From: Blastococcus sp.
GTDB lineage: Bacteria > Actinomycetota > Actinomycetes > Mycobacteriales > Geodermatophilaceae
Direction: 5' to 3'
Length of the DNA stretch: 40,990 nt
NCBI GenBank assembly: GCA_025465355.1
Contig: JAODNN010000109.1
Coordinates: forward strand, 1-40,990
Part shown: positions 25,407 to 35,918 of the stretch, piece by piece
How positions within the stretch are numbered: position 1 is the first letter of the stretch
How the letters are laid out: each line of letters begins with the position of its first letter
Notes under the pieces: model-generated
Databases searched by the model: none
What the model was told of the DNA's origin: nothing
The model's input: only the letters and a program-made list of their open reading frames with translations
Made by a program: the position numbers and the translations under genes

Positions 25407-27209
25407 ATGCCGACGTCCGTCACCATGCCCGCCCTGGGCGAGAGCGTCACCGAGGGCACGGTCACCCGATGGCTCAAGCAGGAGGGGGAACAGGTCGCCG
25501 TCGACGAACCCCTCCTCGAGGTCTCGACCGACAAGGTCGACACCGAGATCCCCTCGCCCGCGGCCGGCGTGCTCACCAAGATCCTGGTCGCCGAGGATGA
25601 GACCGTCGAGGTCGGCGCCGAGCTGGCCGTCATCGGCGGCGAGGATGGGGGCAGTGCGCCGGCGGAGGAGGCCGCCCCGGCCGAGCAGGAGGCTGCTCCG
25701 GAGCCCGAGCAGCAGGCACCCGCCGAGCAGCCGGCGGAGCCCGAGCCCGCTCCGGCCGCGTCGACCTCCGACGGCGGCTCCGGTGGCGGCGGAGCGGGCG
25801 GCGGCACGTCGGTGACGATGCCGGCGCTGGGCGAGAGCGTCACCGAGGGCACGGTCACCCGCTGGCTCAAGGCCGTGGGCGACGAGGTGACCGCGGACGA
25901 GCCGCTGCTGGAGGTCTCGACCGACAAGGTCGACACCGAGATCCCGGCCCCGGTCAGCGGCACCCTGCTGTCGATCTCGGTCAACGAGGACGAGACCGTC
26001 GACGTCGGCGCGGAGCTGGCCGTCATCGGGTCCGGTGGATCCGGCGGAGGCACCGCTTCGGCACCCGCTGCTGAGCCGAAGCAGGAGGAGCGGCGGCCCG
26101 AGCCGACGCCCGCGCCCGACCGCGAGGCCCCCGCCGAGGCGGCTCCCGCCGCCGCGGCGGAGCCCGCCCCCGAGCCCCAGCCGGCGCAGACGTCGGCTCC
26201 TGCGCCGCGTGCCCCCGCCGCGCAGGCACCGGCCGCTTCCGCCACCCCGGCGCCGTCGGCCGGGTCCGACGGCAGCGGCTCGTACGTCACGCCCCTGGTC
26301 CGCCGGCTGGCCACCGAGCGGGGAGTCGACCTCGGTAGCGTCGCCGGCTCCGGTGTGGGCGGACGCATCCGCAAGCAGGATGTGCTGGCGGCGGCCGAGA
26401 AGGCCGCGGCTCCCGCTCCCGCCGCGGCGTCCGCCGCCCCGGCGGCCGGCGCGCCCTCCACAGCCGCGACGCCGGACACCTCCGTCCGCGGTCGCACCGA
26501 GAAGCTCTCCCGCCTGCGGGCGGTCATCGCACGGCGCATGGTCGAGTCGCTGCAGGTCAGCGCCCAGTTGACGACGGTGGTCGAGGCCGACGTCACGCGG
26601 ATCGCCCACCTGCGGCAGCAGGCCAAGACGGACTTCGAGGCGCGCGAGGGCGTCAAGCTCTCCTTCCTGCCGTTCTTCGCCAAGGCGGCCGTCGAGGCGT
26701 TGAAGGCCCATCCCTCGGTCAACTCGTCGATCGACGTCGAGGCCGGCACGGTGACCTACCACGACACCGAGAACCTCGGAATCGCGGTGGACACCGACCG
26801 CGGCCTGCTTGTGCCGGTCATCCACGACGCCGGCGACCTCAGCCTCGGCGGCATCGCGCGCAAGATCGCCGACCTGGCCGAGCGGACCCGCACGAACAAG
26901 ATCACTCCGGACGAGCTGGGTGGCGGCACGTTCACGCTGACCAACACCGGCAGCCGGGGAGCCTTGTTCGACACGCCGATCATCAACCAGCCGCAGGTGG
27001 CCATCCTCGGTACCGGCTCTGTGGTGAAGCGCCCGGTCGTCGTCCAGGACCCGGAACTCGGTGAGGTCATCGCCGTCCGGTCGATGGTGTACCTGGCACT
27101 CACCTACGACCACCGGATCGTCGACGGTGCCGATGCCGCACGGTTCCTCACCACCGTGCGGGAGCGCCTCGAGGCCGGCCAGTTCCAGGGCGAACTCGGA
27201 CTGGCGTGA
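25407..27209 (+). CDS. sucB: Dihydrolipoamide acyltransferase (E2) with two lipoyl domains
   Basis: A 600-aa E2 core protein. Two lipoyl domains with target lysines Lys43 and Lys174 (both [10 protein letters not shown]), each followed by an Ala/Pro/Glu-rich linker; a peripheral subunit-binding domain ([18 protein letters not shown], about 292-330); and the acyltransferase domain ending in DHRIVDG with His569 and Asp573. The two lipoyl domains share two exact 35-nt stretches at a 393-nt offset, implying recent duplication or homogenisation. Usually annotated as 2-oxoglutarate dehydrogenase E2, but actinobacterial OGDH carries its own E2-like domain fused to E1, so this protein (like M. tuberculosis DlaT, Rv2215) probably serves pyruvate dehydrogenase. 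The name is therefore provisional. Confidence 0.93.
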   Translation: MPTSVTMPALGESVTEGTVTRWLKQEGEQVAVDEPLLEVSTDKVDTEIPSPAAGVLTKILVAEDETVEVGAELAVIGGEDGGSAPAEEAAPAEQEAAPEPEQQAPAEQPAEPEPAPAASTSDGGSGGGGAGGGTSVTMPALGESVTEGTVTRWLKAVGDEVTADEPLLEVSTDKVDTEIPAPVSGTLLSISVNEDETVDVGAELAVIGSGGSGGGTASAPAAEPKQEERRPEPTPAPDREAPAEAAPAAAAEPAPEPQPAQTSAPAPRAPAAQAPAASATPAPSAGSDGSGSYVTPLVRRLATERGVDLGSVAGSGVGGRIRKQDVLAAAEKAAAPAPAAASAAPAAGAPSTAATPDTSVRGRTEKLSRLRAVIARRMVESLQVSAQLTTVVEADVTRIAHLRQQAKTDFEAREGVKLSFLPFFAKAAVEALKAHPSVNSSIDVEAGTVTYHDTENLGIAVDTDRGLLVPVIHDAGDLSLGGIARKIADLAERTRTNKITPDELGGGTFTLTNTGSRGALFDTPIINQPQVAILGTGSVVKRPVVVQDPELGEVIAVRSMVYLALTYDHRIVDGADAARFLTTVRERLEAGQFQGELGLA

Positions 27210-27215
27210 GGATTC

Positions 27216-27249
27216 CGGCCGGACCCCGGCTGATGCCGGGGCCCGGCCG
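27216..27249 (+). terminator. Hairpin terminator after sucB
   Basis: A 15-position stem with one mismatch (27216-27230 with 27235-27249), loop TGAT, 6 nt after the stop. The next gene starts 40 nt further with its own RBS. Confidence 0.75.
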
Positions 27250-27288
27250 CGTTCCGTCGCCGGATCCTGCACTGCCGGGAGGCCCCGC

Positions 27289-28197
27289 GTGAAGATCGCC
27301 GTGTCCGGCGCGTCGGGACTGATCGGGGACGCCCTGCTCCCCGCCCTGCGCGCCGACGGCCATGAGGTGCTCCAACTGGTGCGGCGCACACCGCGGCGGG
27401 CCGAGGAGCACCGGTGGGACCCGCAGCACCGGCGGATCGACGACACGCTGCTCTCCGACGTCGACGCGGTGATCAACCTCGCGGGCACGCCGATTCGTCC
27501 GCGCCCGTTCACCAGCGGCTACAAGGCACAGCTGGTCGCCAGCCGCCTGGACGCGACGGCCACGATCTGCGAGGCGATGGCCGCCGCCGCAGCTGCCGAC
27601 CCCAGGCGGAAACGGGTACTGCTGTCGGCGTCCGCGGTCGGTTACTACGGCGACACCGGGGCCCGCACCGTGACGGAGCAGGATCCGCCGGGCACCGACT
27701 TCGTGGCCCAGCTGTGCGCGCAGTGGGAGGCAGCCACCGCCCCCGCCGAGGCAGCGGGCGTCCGCGTCGCGCACCTGCGGTCCGGGCTCGTGCTCGGCCA
27801 CTCTGCCATCCTGATGCAGGTCATGGGCACCATCTTCCGGCTCGGCCTCGGCGGGCGGATGGGCAACGGCCGGCAGTACTGGCCGTGGATCAGCCTGGCC
27901 GACGAGATCGGTGCGATCCGCCACTTACTGACCGCCGACCTCTCGGGACCGGTCAACCTCACCGGGCCCGAACCTGTCACGAACGCCGATTTCACAGCTG
28001 AACTCGGCCGCCAGGTGCACCGGCCTACCAAGCTGCCGGTGCCGTCGTTCGCCGTGAAGCTCGCGCTCGGGGAGTTCGGCCGCTCCGGCGTCATCGGTGG
28101 GCAGCGCGCCCTGCCGGTGCGGCTGCAGGAATCCGGCTACGAGTTCACGCACCCCGATCTGCCTTCGGCACTCCGGGCAGCGATCTCCCCCAGCTGA
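27289..28197 (+). CDS. TIGR01777-family NAD(P)-dependent epimerase
   Basis: A 302-aa short-chain dehydrogenase of the extended, SDR39U1/YfcH kind. N-terminal KIAVSGASGLIGDALLPAL is the nucleotide-binding start (GxxGxxG). NLAGTPI, SASAVGYYGD with the catalytic Tyr, VRVAHLRSGLVLG and PWISLADEIGAI are typical. The substrate of this family is not established. GTG 27289 has GGGAGG at good spacing; the open frame further upstream overlaps sucB and is not protein-like. Mycobacteria also have this family between dlaT and lipB. Confidence 0.9.
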   Translation: MKIAVSGASGLIGDALLPALRADGHEVLQLVRRTPRRAEEHRWDPQHRRIDDTLLSDVDAVINLAGTPIRPRPFTSGYKAQLVASRLDATATICEAMAAAAAADPRRKRVLLSASAVGYYGDTGARTVTEQDPPGTDFVAQLCAQWEAATAPAEAAGVRVAHLRSGLVLGHSAILMQVMGTIFRLGLGGRMGNGRQYWPWISLADEIGAIRHLLTADLSGPVNLTGPEPVTNADFTAELGRQVHRPTKLPVPSFAVKLALGEFGRSGVIGGQRALPVRLQESGYEFTHPDLPSALRAAISPS

Positions 28198-28217
28198 GGC
28201 TCAGGAGGCCGCCTCAG
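28194..28217. terminator. Hairpin containing both stop codons of convergent genes
   Basis: A perfect 7-bp stem CTGAGGC/GCCTCAG (28194-28200 with 28211-28217). The epimerase TGA (28195-28197) and the kinase stop (28214-28216, minus) lie in opposite arms. Probably a minimal two-way terminator. Confidence 0.5.
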
Positions 28218-29917
28218 GGCAGCCGCTCCACCTGGTCGATCCGCCAGCCCGCCGGGGTCAACGCCAGCACCATTCGCACAGCTGCCTCGGGGCGTCCGGC
28301 GCCGGCACGTAGCGCCGGCCCGTCCGGACGGCCCGCCGGGACGACGTCGTAGCCGGGCCAACGGTCGACCAGCCGGAGCTCCACCCGCTGGCCCGAGGTG
28401 CGCACATCGCTCACGCGGACGACCGAGGGCGTGAAACCGCGTAGCCGCTCCGTGGCGGCAGCCAGGGCCCGGATCTGCTCCTCGTCGGCCGCCCGCTGGG
28501 GACTGTCGGCGGTGTACACGCGGTCCAGTGCTGTGACCGCCGAGGTGCCGGAGGCGGTTCCGAACGCTCGGGCCCGGCGCGCGTACAACTGCGCCACCAC
28601 GGCCCGCCAACCGTCAGCCGCGGTCGGCGGCTGCCGCTGGTCGGCGGGACCCGTCTCTCCGTCCGACGCACCCGCCGGACGACCACCAGCCTGCGCAACG
28701 GGTGGCTGCGCCGTACGCGGAGCGGCGGCTGACGGCGCACGGGGCGCGGCGGACGTCGCGGCCGCGACGGTCGCGCCGGCACCCGGCGCGGCCAGTGCCT
28801 CATGGGTGTCCGGGTCGCCGGTCCACCGGGCGCCGATCCAGCCCACCGCGATCACGCACGCGAGGATCAGGCCGAGCGGGACGGCAGCGCGCGCGCCCGG
28901 GCGGAGGCGGCGGACCAGGCGCGGCCCGAGAGCAGGCCCCCAACCGGACCGCCGCGGCGGGGCCACGACGACCGGGGCCGGGTGCCGATGTCGTCCCGGG
29001 ACCTGGTGGGTCAGCTCCGTGCGGGGCCCACGGCCGGTCCGCCCCAGCTCCGCGTCCGGGATCCCCGCCACCGGCAGCCGCACCGGCTCCGGCCGGCAGG
29101 CGTGTCGCAGATCGAGCGCGAAGGCCGCCGCCGAGCCGCGGTCGTGCGGATCGGCGGCCAGCCCGCGGGCCACGACGGCGATGAGCTCCGCAGGTGCATC
29201 CGGGGCGAGTTCCGCCAGATCCGGCAGGTGGCCCGACGCCGCGACCTGGAGGGTGTCGTCCGGCGTCGCCGCGTTCCAGGGCGCGACCCCGGTAAGGGCG
29301 TGGAAGGCAGCGGCCGCGACCCCGAACACGTCCGACGCCGGCCCCGGCGCACCCCCGTGAGCCACTGTGGGATCGACGTAGGCCGGGGTGACCTCGCCGG
29401 CCGAGGTCTCGCCGAGCACCCGGGCGACGCCGAGATCGGTGAGAACCGGGCGGCCCTCCGCGGTGAACACGATGTTGCCCGGCGACAGGTCACCGTGGAC
29501 GACGCCGTGCTCGTGGGCGTGCGCCAGGGCGGCGGCAACCGGCGCGATCGCGGTGACCACCTCGCCCGGACGCAACCGGCCGCGGCGGGCGAGCAGGGCG
29601 GCGAGGCTTCCCCCCGCCAGGAGCTCCAGGACCAGCGCGACACGCGGCGGCCCTCCTCGGCGCGGTTGGTGCACCACCTCGAGCACGCGCACGAGGTGCG
29701 GATGGTCCAGCTCGCCGAGCAGGGCCGCCTCGCGCGCCTGTCGCTCCGGGTCACCGTCGACCAGCACCTTGACCGCCACTGCCGGCCCGCCACGGCGCGG
29801 AACGGCCCGCCACACCTCACCGGAGCCTCCCCGCCCCAGCAACGCCTCGACGGTGTAGCCGGGGACGACCGGCGGCTCCGCGGCACGGGCCGTTCCGGGC
29901 TGATCGGGAGCTGACAT
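28214..29917 (-). CDS. Serine/threonine protein kinase with an extracytoplasmic domain
   Basis: A 567-aa PknB-type receptor kinase. Kinase domain (about 20-285): glycine loop LGRGGSGEVW, Lys50 (VAVKVL), catalytic loop HGDLSPGN (141-148) and DLG (161-163). The usual HRDLKPxN has lost both Arg and Lys, so this is a non-RD kinase, though the Asp and Asn remain. A Pro-rich linker, one membrane helix (about 345-365, PLGLILACVIAVGWIG), a low-complexity Ala/Pro stalk, then a C-terminal domain of about 140 aa (from WRAVVAQLYARRARAF to GWRIDQVERL) of NTF2-like look outside the cell (inference). ATG 29917 fits a leaderless promoter. Signal and targets unknown. Confidence 0.88.
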   Translation of the reverse strand: MSAPDQPGTARAAEPPVVPGYTVEALLGRGGSGEVWRAVPRRGGPAVAVKVLVDGDPERQAREAALLGELDHPHLVRVLEVVHQPRRGGPPRVALVLELLAGGSLAALLARRGRLRPGEVVTAIAPVAAALAHAHEHGVVHGDLSPGNIVFTAEGRPVLTDLGVARVLGETSAGEVTPAYVDPTVAHGGAPGPASDVFGVAAAAFHALTGVAPWNAATPDDTLQVAASGHLPDLAELAPDAPAELIAVVARGLAADPHDRGSAAAFALDLRHACRPEPVRLPVAGIPDAELGRTGRGPRTELTHQVPGRHRHPAPVVVAPPRRSGWGPALGPRLVRRLRPGARAAVPLGLILACVIAVGWIGARWTGDPDTHEALAAPGAGATVAAATSAAPRAPSAAAPRTAQPPVAQAGGRPAGASDGETGPADQRQPPTAADGWRAVVAQLYARRARAFGTASGTSAVTALDRVYTADSPQRAADEEQIRALAAATERLRGFTPSVVRVSDVRTSGQRVELRLVDRWPGYDVVPAGRPDGPALRAGAGRPEAAVRMVLALTPAGWRIDQVERLP

Positions 29918-29924
29918 GACGGCG

Positions 29925-29930
29925 ACCGTA
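29925..29930 (-). promoter_or_regulatory. -10 box (TACGGT) of a leaderless kinase transcript
   Basis: Minus-strand TACGGT lies 7 nt before ATG 29917. Confidence 0.5.
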
Positions 29931-30092
29931 GGGCGACGGGCGCATGGCCCGCTGGTGTTGTCCACAGGCAGCTGCCCAGTCCACTGATCGGGCCTGTTCC
30001 GACCGCAACTGCGCGGGAACCGGGCACCCCTCCCGGATGTGACGCAGAGCTACAACAGCATTCATGGATCGCGGAAGAGTGACCGGGTGGGG

Positions 30093-30214
30093 GCCGTTGT
30101 ACTCGGTGCCGTCCCTGGATGCGCCGGCGTTCACAGCGCTACACAGACGACGCCTCGCGGCGTGGCAGTCGAGCATGGGCGATGCGGGAGGTTCGATTCC
30201 CCCCGACGGCACCA
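30093..30214 (+). ncRNA. 122-nt tRNA-like RNA with an encoded CCA end
   Basis: The 3' end is that of a tRNA: T-arm 30187-30203 with loop TTCGATT inside the consensus GTTCRANYC and four of five stem pairs, then CGACGGC and ACCA. The last seven bases before ACCA pair fully (one G-U) with GCCGTTG at 30093-30099, giving a 7-bp acceptor stem; the next base is T, as at tRNA position 8. The 87 nt between do not form a normal tRNA. They can form a D-arm-like hairpin with a 6-bp stem and GG in the loop (30104-30126), a 3-bp stem with loop TTCACAG (30127-30139, a CAC anticodon if real), and hairpins at 30150-30163 and 30173-30185. It could be a degenerate tRNA, an unusual tRNA, or a different tRNA-like RNA. 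Too short for tmRNA. Confidence 0.45.
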
Positions 30215-30230
30215 CAGAGGTCACGCCACC

Positions 30231-30236
30231 TAGGTT
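30231..30236 (+). promoter_or_regulatory. -10 box (TAGGTT) of a leaderless transcript
   Basis: TAGGTT lies 6 nt before ATG 30243 and 17 nt after the tRNA-like RNA, so peptidase E has its own promoter. Confidence 0.6.
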
Positions 30237-30242
30237 CGTGGC

Positions 30243-30977
30243 ATGCCCGCGTCCGCCCCCACGATCCTGGCCACCAGCATGGGCTTCGCCCCGCGCAATC
30301 GTGGCCCGTACGACTGGGCTCCGGGCCCGGTGTTCGACCTCGCCTTCGAGCTCGCGGGAGCACCCGAGCGGCCCCGCCTCTGCTATCTCGGCACCGCCAC
30401 CGGTGACGACCCCGTGCGCGTGGCCGGTGTCTACGGCGCGTTCGCGGGGAGCACGGTCCAGGTCAGCCACCTCAGCCTCTTCCCGATGCCGACCGTGCCC
30501 GACGTCCGTGCCCACCTGCTGGCGCAGGACGTCATCTGGGTCGGTGGCGGGAGCGTGGCCAATCTGCTCGCCGTCTGGCGGGTGCACGGTCTGGACGAGG
30601 TGCTCGCGGAGTGCTGGCGGGCGGGCGTCGTCCTCGGCGGGGTGTCGGCCGGGTCGCTGTGCTGGCACGTCGGTGGCACGACCGACTCCTTCGGTCCCGA
30701 CCTCCGGCCGGTCACCAACGGGCTGGGCCTGATCCCCACGTCCAACGGGGTCCACTACGACTCCGAGGAGCAGCGCCGGCCGCTCTACCACCAGCTGGTC
30801 GCCGAAGGCGTCCTCCCGCCCGGGCATGCCACCGACGACGGCGTCGGCCTCGTGTACCGCGGCACCGATCTGGTCGAGGCAGTCGCCGACCGGCCGGGCA
30901 AGGCGGCCTACCGGGTGGACCGCGGCCCCGACGGCACTGCGGTCGAGATCCGTGTGGAGCCACGCCGGCTGTCCTGA
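30243..30977 (+). CDS. pepE: Peptidase E-like protein (family S51)
   Basis: A 244-aa serine peptidase of the S51 family (dipeptidase E and cyanophycinase-like), with the class I glutamine amidotransferase-like fold. The nucleophile Ser135 is in the elbow GGVSAGSLCW; IWVGGGSVANLLAVWR binds substrate; NGVHYDSEEQRRPLY holds the conserved His-Tyr region. S51 dipeptidases cut Asp-X dipeptides; the exact substrate here is unknown. ATG 30243 fits its promoter. lipB follows 20 nt after, but has its own -10 box. Confidence 0.88.
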   Translation: MPASAPTILATSMGFAPRNRGPYDWAPGPVFDLAFELAGAPERPRLCYLGTATGDDPVRVAGVYGAFAGSTVQVSHLSLFPMPTVPDVRAHLLAQDVIWVGGGSVANLLAVWRVHGLDEVLAECWRAGVVLGGVSAGSLCWHVGGTTDSFGPDLRPVTNGLGLIPTSNGVHYDSEEQRRPLYHQLVAEGVLPPGHATDDGVGLVYRGTDLVEAVADRPGKAAYRVDRGPDGTAVEIRVEPRRLS

Positions 30978-30985
30978 GGCACGCC

Positions 30986-30991
30986 TAGTCT
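30986..30991 (+). promoter_or_regulatory. -10 box (TAGTCT) of a leaderless lipB transcript
   Basis: TAGTCT lies 6 nt before GTG 30998, in the 20-bp gap after peptidase E. Confidence 0.55.
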
Positions 30992-30997
30992 GGGGCC

Positions 30998-31663
30998 GTG
31001 ACCATGCTGGAGATCGTGCAGGCGGGCCTCGTCCCGTACGAGGAGGCCTGGGAGATGCAGCGTGTGCTGCACGCCCAGCGAGTGGACGGCGCTGCGCCGG
31101 ACACGATGCTGTTGCTCGAGCATCCGTCGGTCTATACCGCCGGCCGGCGCACCGAGCCCCACGAGCGTCCCTTCGACGGCACCCCGGTGATCGACGTCGA
31201 CCGCGGCGGCAAGATCACCTGGCACGGGCCGGGTCAGCTGGTCGGCTACCCGATCGTCGCGCTGCCCGACCCGGTCGACGTCGTCGCCTACGTCCGGCGG
31301 CTGGAGGCGGCGCTGATCGAGGTGTGCGCCGGCTTCGGGCTGACCGCCGGCCGCGTCGAGGGACGCAGCGGCGTGTGGGTGCCCGCCGACGAGCCCGGTC
31401 CGGGCAGCCGATTCCGGCCCGAGCGCAAGGTCGCCGCCATCGGCATCCGGGTGGCCCGGGGCGTGACCATGCACGGGTTCGCGCTCAACTGCGACCCCGA
31501 CCTGAGCGCCTTCGGGTCGATCGTCCCGTGCGGGATCCCCGACGCCGGGGTCACGTCCCTGTCGGCCGAACTCGGCCGCGACATCACCGTCGCCGACGCG
31601 ATCGAGCCCGTGACGGCCGCGATGCGCGCCGTCCTCGAGGTCGCCGACTCCCCCGCCGCCTGA
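30998..31663 (+). CDS. lipB: Octanoyl-[acyl carrier protein]:protein octanoyltransferase
   Basis: A 221-aa LipB. It moves octanoate from acyl carrier protein to lipoyl domains, the first step of lipoate synthesis. [17 protein letters not shown] is the signature; the catalytic pair is Lys144 (KVAAIGIRV) and Cys178 (VPCGI). LipA, encoded 5.4 kb downstream, finishes the cofactor; the E2 with two lipoyl domains upstream is a likely substrate. In mycobacteria lipB and lipA are adjacent; here leuS, an oxidoreductase and a repeat protein separate them. Confidence 0.95.
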   Translation: MTMLEIVQAGLVPYEEAWEMQRVLHAQRVDGAAPDTMLLLEHPSVYTAGRRTEPHERPFDGTPVIDVDRGGKITWHGPGQLVGYPIVALPDPVDVVAYVRRLEAALIEVCAGFGLTAGRVEGRSGVWVPADEPGPGSRFRPERKVAAIGIRVARGVTMHGFALNCDPDLSAFGSIVPCGIPDAGVTSLSAELGRDITVADAIEPVTAAMRAVLEVADSPAA

Positions 31664-31664
31664 C

Positions 31665-31718
31665 GGCCCCGTCCCGAGGCTCGCCCCCAGCCTGCGAGGG
31701 GTGAGGAGGACGGGCTCC
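31665..31718 (-). repeat. Intergenic stem-loop repeat, copy 3
   Basis: Minus-strand core at 31678-31703 (CACCCCTCGC, then GCTGGGGGCGAGCC). Arms GGAGCCCGTCC and GGACGGGGCC pair over nine positions with a small internal loop. It fills the gap between convergent lipB and leuS. Confidence 0.65.
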
Positions 31719-31722
31719 TTCC

Positions 31723-34614
<2,892 letters not shown>

Positions 34615-34653
34615 GGTTCGGTGCTCCCGCGTCTCGTACCTGCGGCGGACATG

Positions 34654-34679
34654 AAAAGACCCCTCACACAGGAGGGGTC
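34654..34679 (-). terminator. Intrinsic terminator ahead of leuS
   Basis: On the minus strand a perfect 8-bp stem GACCCCTC/GAGGGGTC (34672-34679 with 34658-34665), loop of 6, followed by TTTT. It ends 39 nt before the leuS ATG and reads toward leuS, unlike the U-less hairpins elsewhere in this window. Confidence 0.75.
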
Positions 34680-34713
34680 GCCGTGCTGTCTGCGTTCGTC
34701 AGATCAGCACGGC
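34680..34713 (-). promoter_or_regulatory. Leader hairpin directly before the leuS terminator
   Basis: A perfect 9-bp stem GCCGTGCTG/CAGCACGGC (34705-34713 with 34680-34688, minus strand) and a 16-nt loop. The mini-ORF stop lies in its 5' arm, so a ribosome there would melt it. It abuts the terminator without a spacer. Confidence 0.6.
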
Positions 34714-34739
34714 CGGAAAAGCTCGAGCCCGCCGGTCAC
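34704..34739 (-). CDS. Putative 11-aa leuS leader peptide
   Basis: A 12-codon frame reading VTGGLELFRPC, GTG 34739 to TGA 34704-34706. It has the same leaderless arrangement as real genes here: TAGAAT at 34746-34751, 6 nt before GTG. Two Leu codons (CTC, CTT) flank one Glu; CTT is rare in such GC-rich DNA. It ends inside the hairpin that precedes the leuS terminator. Only two Leu codons is few for classical attenuation, so the sensed signal is uncertain. Confidence 0.45.
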   Translation of the reverse strand: MTGGLELFRPC

Positions 34740-34745
34740 GGCTCG

Positions 34746-34751
34746 ATTCTA
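34746..34751 (-). promoter_or_regulatory. -10 box (TAGAAT) of the leuS leader
   Basis: Minus-strand TAGAAT lies 6 nt before the leader GTG and about 130 nt before leuS. It is the closest match to TATAAT among these boxes, so transcripts from it must pass the terminator to reach leuS. Confidence 0.6.
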
Positions 34752-34860
34752 GCGCGCTGCGCGTGCTCCTTCCGCTGCTCGGTTCCGTCGGCCCGTCCCG
34801 ATCGGCCTACCGCTGCTGGACCAGGCCGGCCGGCGTTCGCGCGCAGGTCACTGACCCGGC

Positions 34861-35790
34861 TCAGCCCAGCTGCGGGACCACCTCGCCGGCGACGAGGTCG
34901 AGGTGGTCCAGGTCGGCCAGGTCGAGGACCTGCAGGTACACCCGCTCGGCCCCCGCCTCGGCGTAGCGGCCCAGGGTGTCGACCGCCTCGGCCGGCGTGC
35001 CGGCCACGCCGTTCTCACGCAGTTCGTCGACGTCCCGCCCGATCGCCGCGGCCCGCCGGGCGATCTCCGCCTCGTCCCGGCCCACGCAGAGGACCAGCGC
35101 CGAGCTGTAGGTCATGGACGCCGGATCGCGACCGGCCTCCTGGCAGGCCTCCCGGACGCCGGCGAACAGGCGGGCGTTGTCCTCGACCGAGGCGAACGGC
35201 ACGTTGAACTCGCCGGCGTAGCGGGCAGCCAGCCGGGGCGTGCGCTTGCGGCCGGAACCGCCGACGATGATCGGGATGCCGGCCGCCTGCACCGGCTTGG
35301 GCAGCGCCGGTGACCCGGAGAGCCGGTAGTACTCGCCGTCGAAGTCGAACGTCTCCCCGAGCGGGGTGCTCCAGAGCCCGGTGATGACGGCGAGCTGCTC
35401 CTCGTAGCGGTCGAAGCGTTCCCGCAGCGGCGGGAACGGGATCCCGTACGCGGTGTGCTCGGCCTCGAACCAGCCCGCGCCGATGCCGAGCTCCACGCGG
35501 CCGCCGCTCATCTGGTCGACGCCGGCGACGGAGATCGCCAGTGGGCCCGGCAGCCGAAAGGTGGCCGCCGTCATCAGCGTGCCGAGCCGGATCCGCGACG
35601 TCTCCCGCGCCAGGCCCGCGAGCGTCGTCCACGCATCGGTCGGCCCGGGCAGCCCGTCCCCGCCCATCGTCAGGTAGTGGTCGGACCGGAAGAAGGCGTC
35701 GAAGCCGGTCTCCTCGGTGCGCCTGGCGACAGCCAGCAGGTCGTCGTAGGTGGCGCCCATCTGGGGTTCGGTGAAAATCCGCAACTGCAC
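34861..35790 (-). CDS. LLM-class (F420-dependent type) oxidoreductase, TIGR03560-like
   Basis: A 309-aa luciferase-like TIM-barrel flavin/F420 protein: RIFTEPQMGATYDDLL, FDAFFRSDHYL, TSRIRLGTLMTAATFRLPGPLA (as RIRLGTLMTAATFR), LGIGAGWFEAEHTAYGIPFPP, and IIVGGSGRKRTPRLAARYAGEFN. This matches the TIGR03560 subgroup of predicted F420-dependent oxidoreductases. Substrate unknown. GTG 35790 fits a leaderless promoter and also follows CGGAGG closely. Transcribed toward leuS, but the leader terminator would stop read-through. Confidence 0.88.
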   Translation of the reverse strand: MQLRIFTEPQMGATYDDLLAVARRTEETGFDAFFRSDHYLTMGGDGLPGPTDAWTTLAGLARETSRIRLGTLMTAATFRLPGPLAISVAGVDQMSGGRVELGIGAGWFEAEHTAYGIPFPPLRERFDRYEEQLAVITGLWSTPLGETFDFDGEYYRLSGSPALPKPVQAAGIPIIVGGSGRKRTPRLAARYAGEFNVPFASVEDNARLFAGVREACQEAGRDPASMTYSSALVLCVGRDEAEIARRAAAIGRDVDELRENGVAGTPAEAVDTLGRYAEAGAERVYLQVLDLADLDHLDLVAGEVVPQLG

Positions 35791-35796
35791 CCTCCG

Positions 35797-35802
35797 ACGC
35801 TA
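35797..35802 (-). promoter_or_regulatory. -10 box (TAGCGT) of the LLM oxidoreductase gene
   Basis: Minus-strand TAGCGT lies 6 nt before GTG 35790. Confidence 0.5.
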
Positions 35803-35918
35803 ACCAACCGCGCACCGTGTCGCCGCCCGGCTCCTGCCCCGGGGGCCCGCTCGGGGTGTGCGTACCGCCGGGACCGGGCAGGATGATCGTCGAGACGATC
35901 TACTCGGAGGTGCAGCTC

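Noticed and set aside
23496-27512. A 1338-codon open frame on the minus strand across lpd and sucB
   Set aside because: It is the antisense shadow of two clear genes; composition is Arg/Gly/Asp-rich without fold-like pattern. Only its last 109 codons (23496-23825), outside those genes, look real.
30093-30214. tmRNA as the identity of the tRNA-like RNA
   Set aside because: It is far too short, and lacks the conserved tmRNA 5' end and a tag-coding frame ending in Ala-Ala.
34620-34760. T-box riboswitch ahead of leuS
   Set aside because: No T-box sequence or specifier stem was recognised, and the leader (about 130 nt) is short for one.
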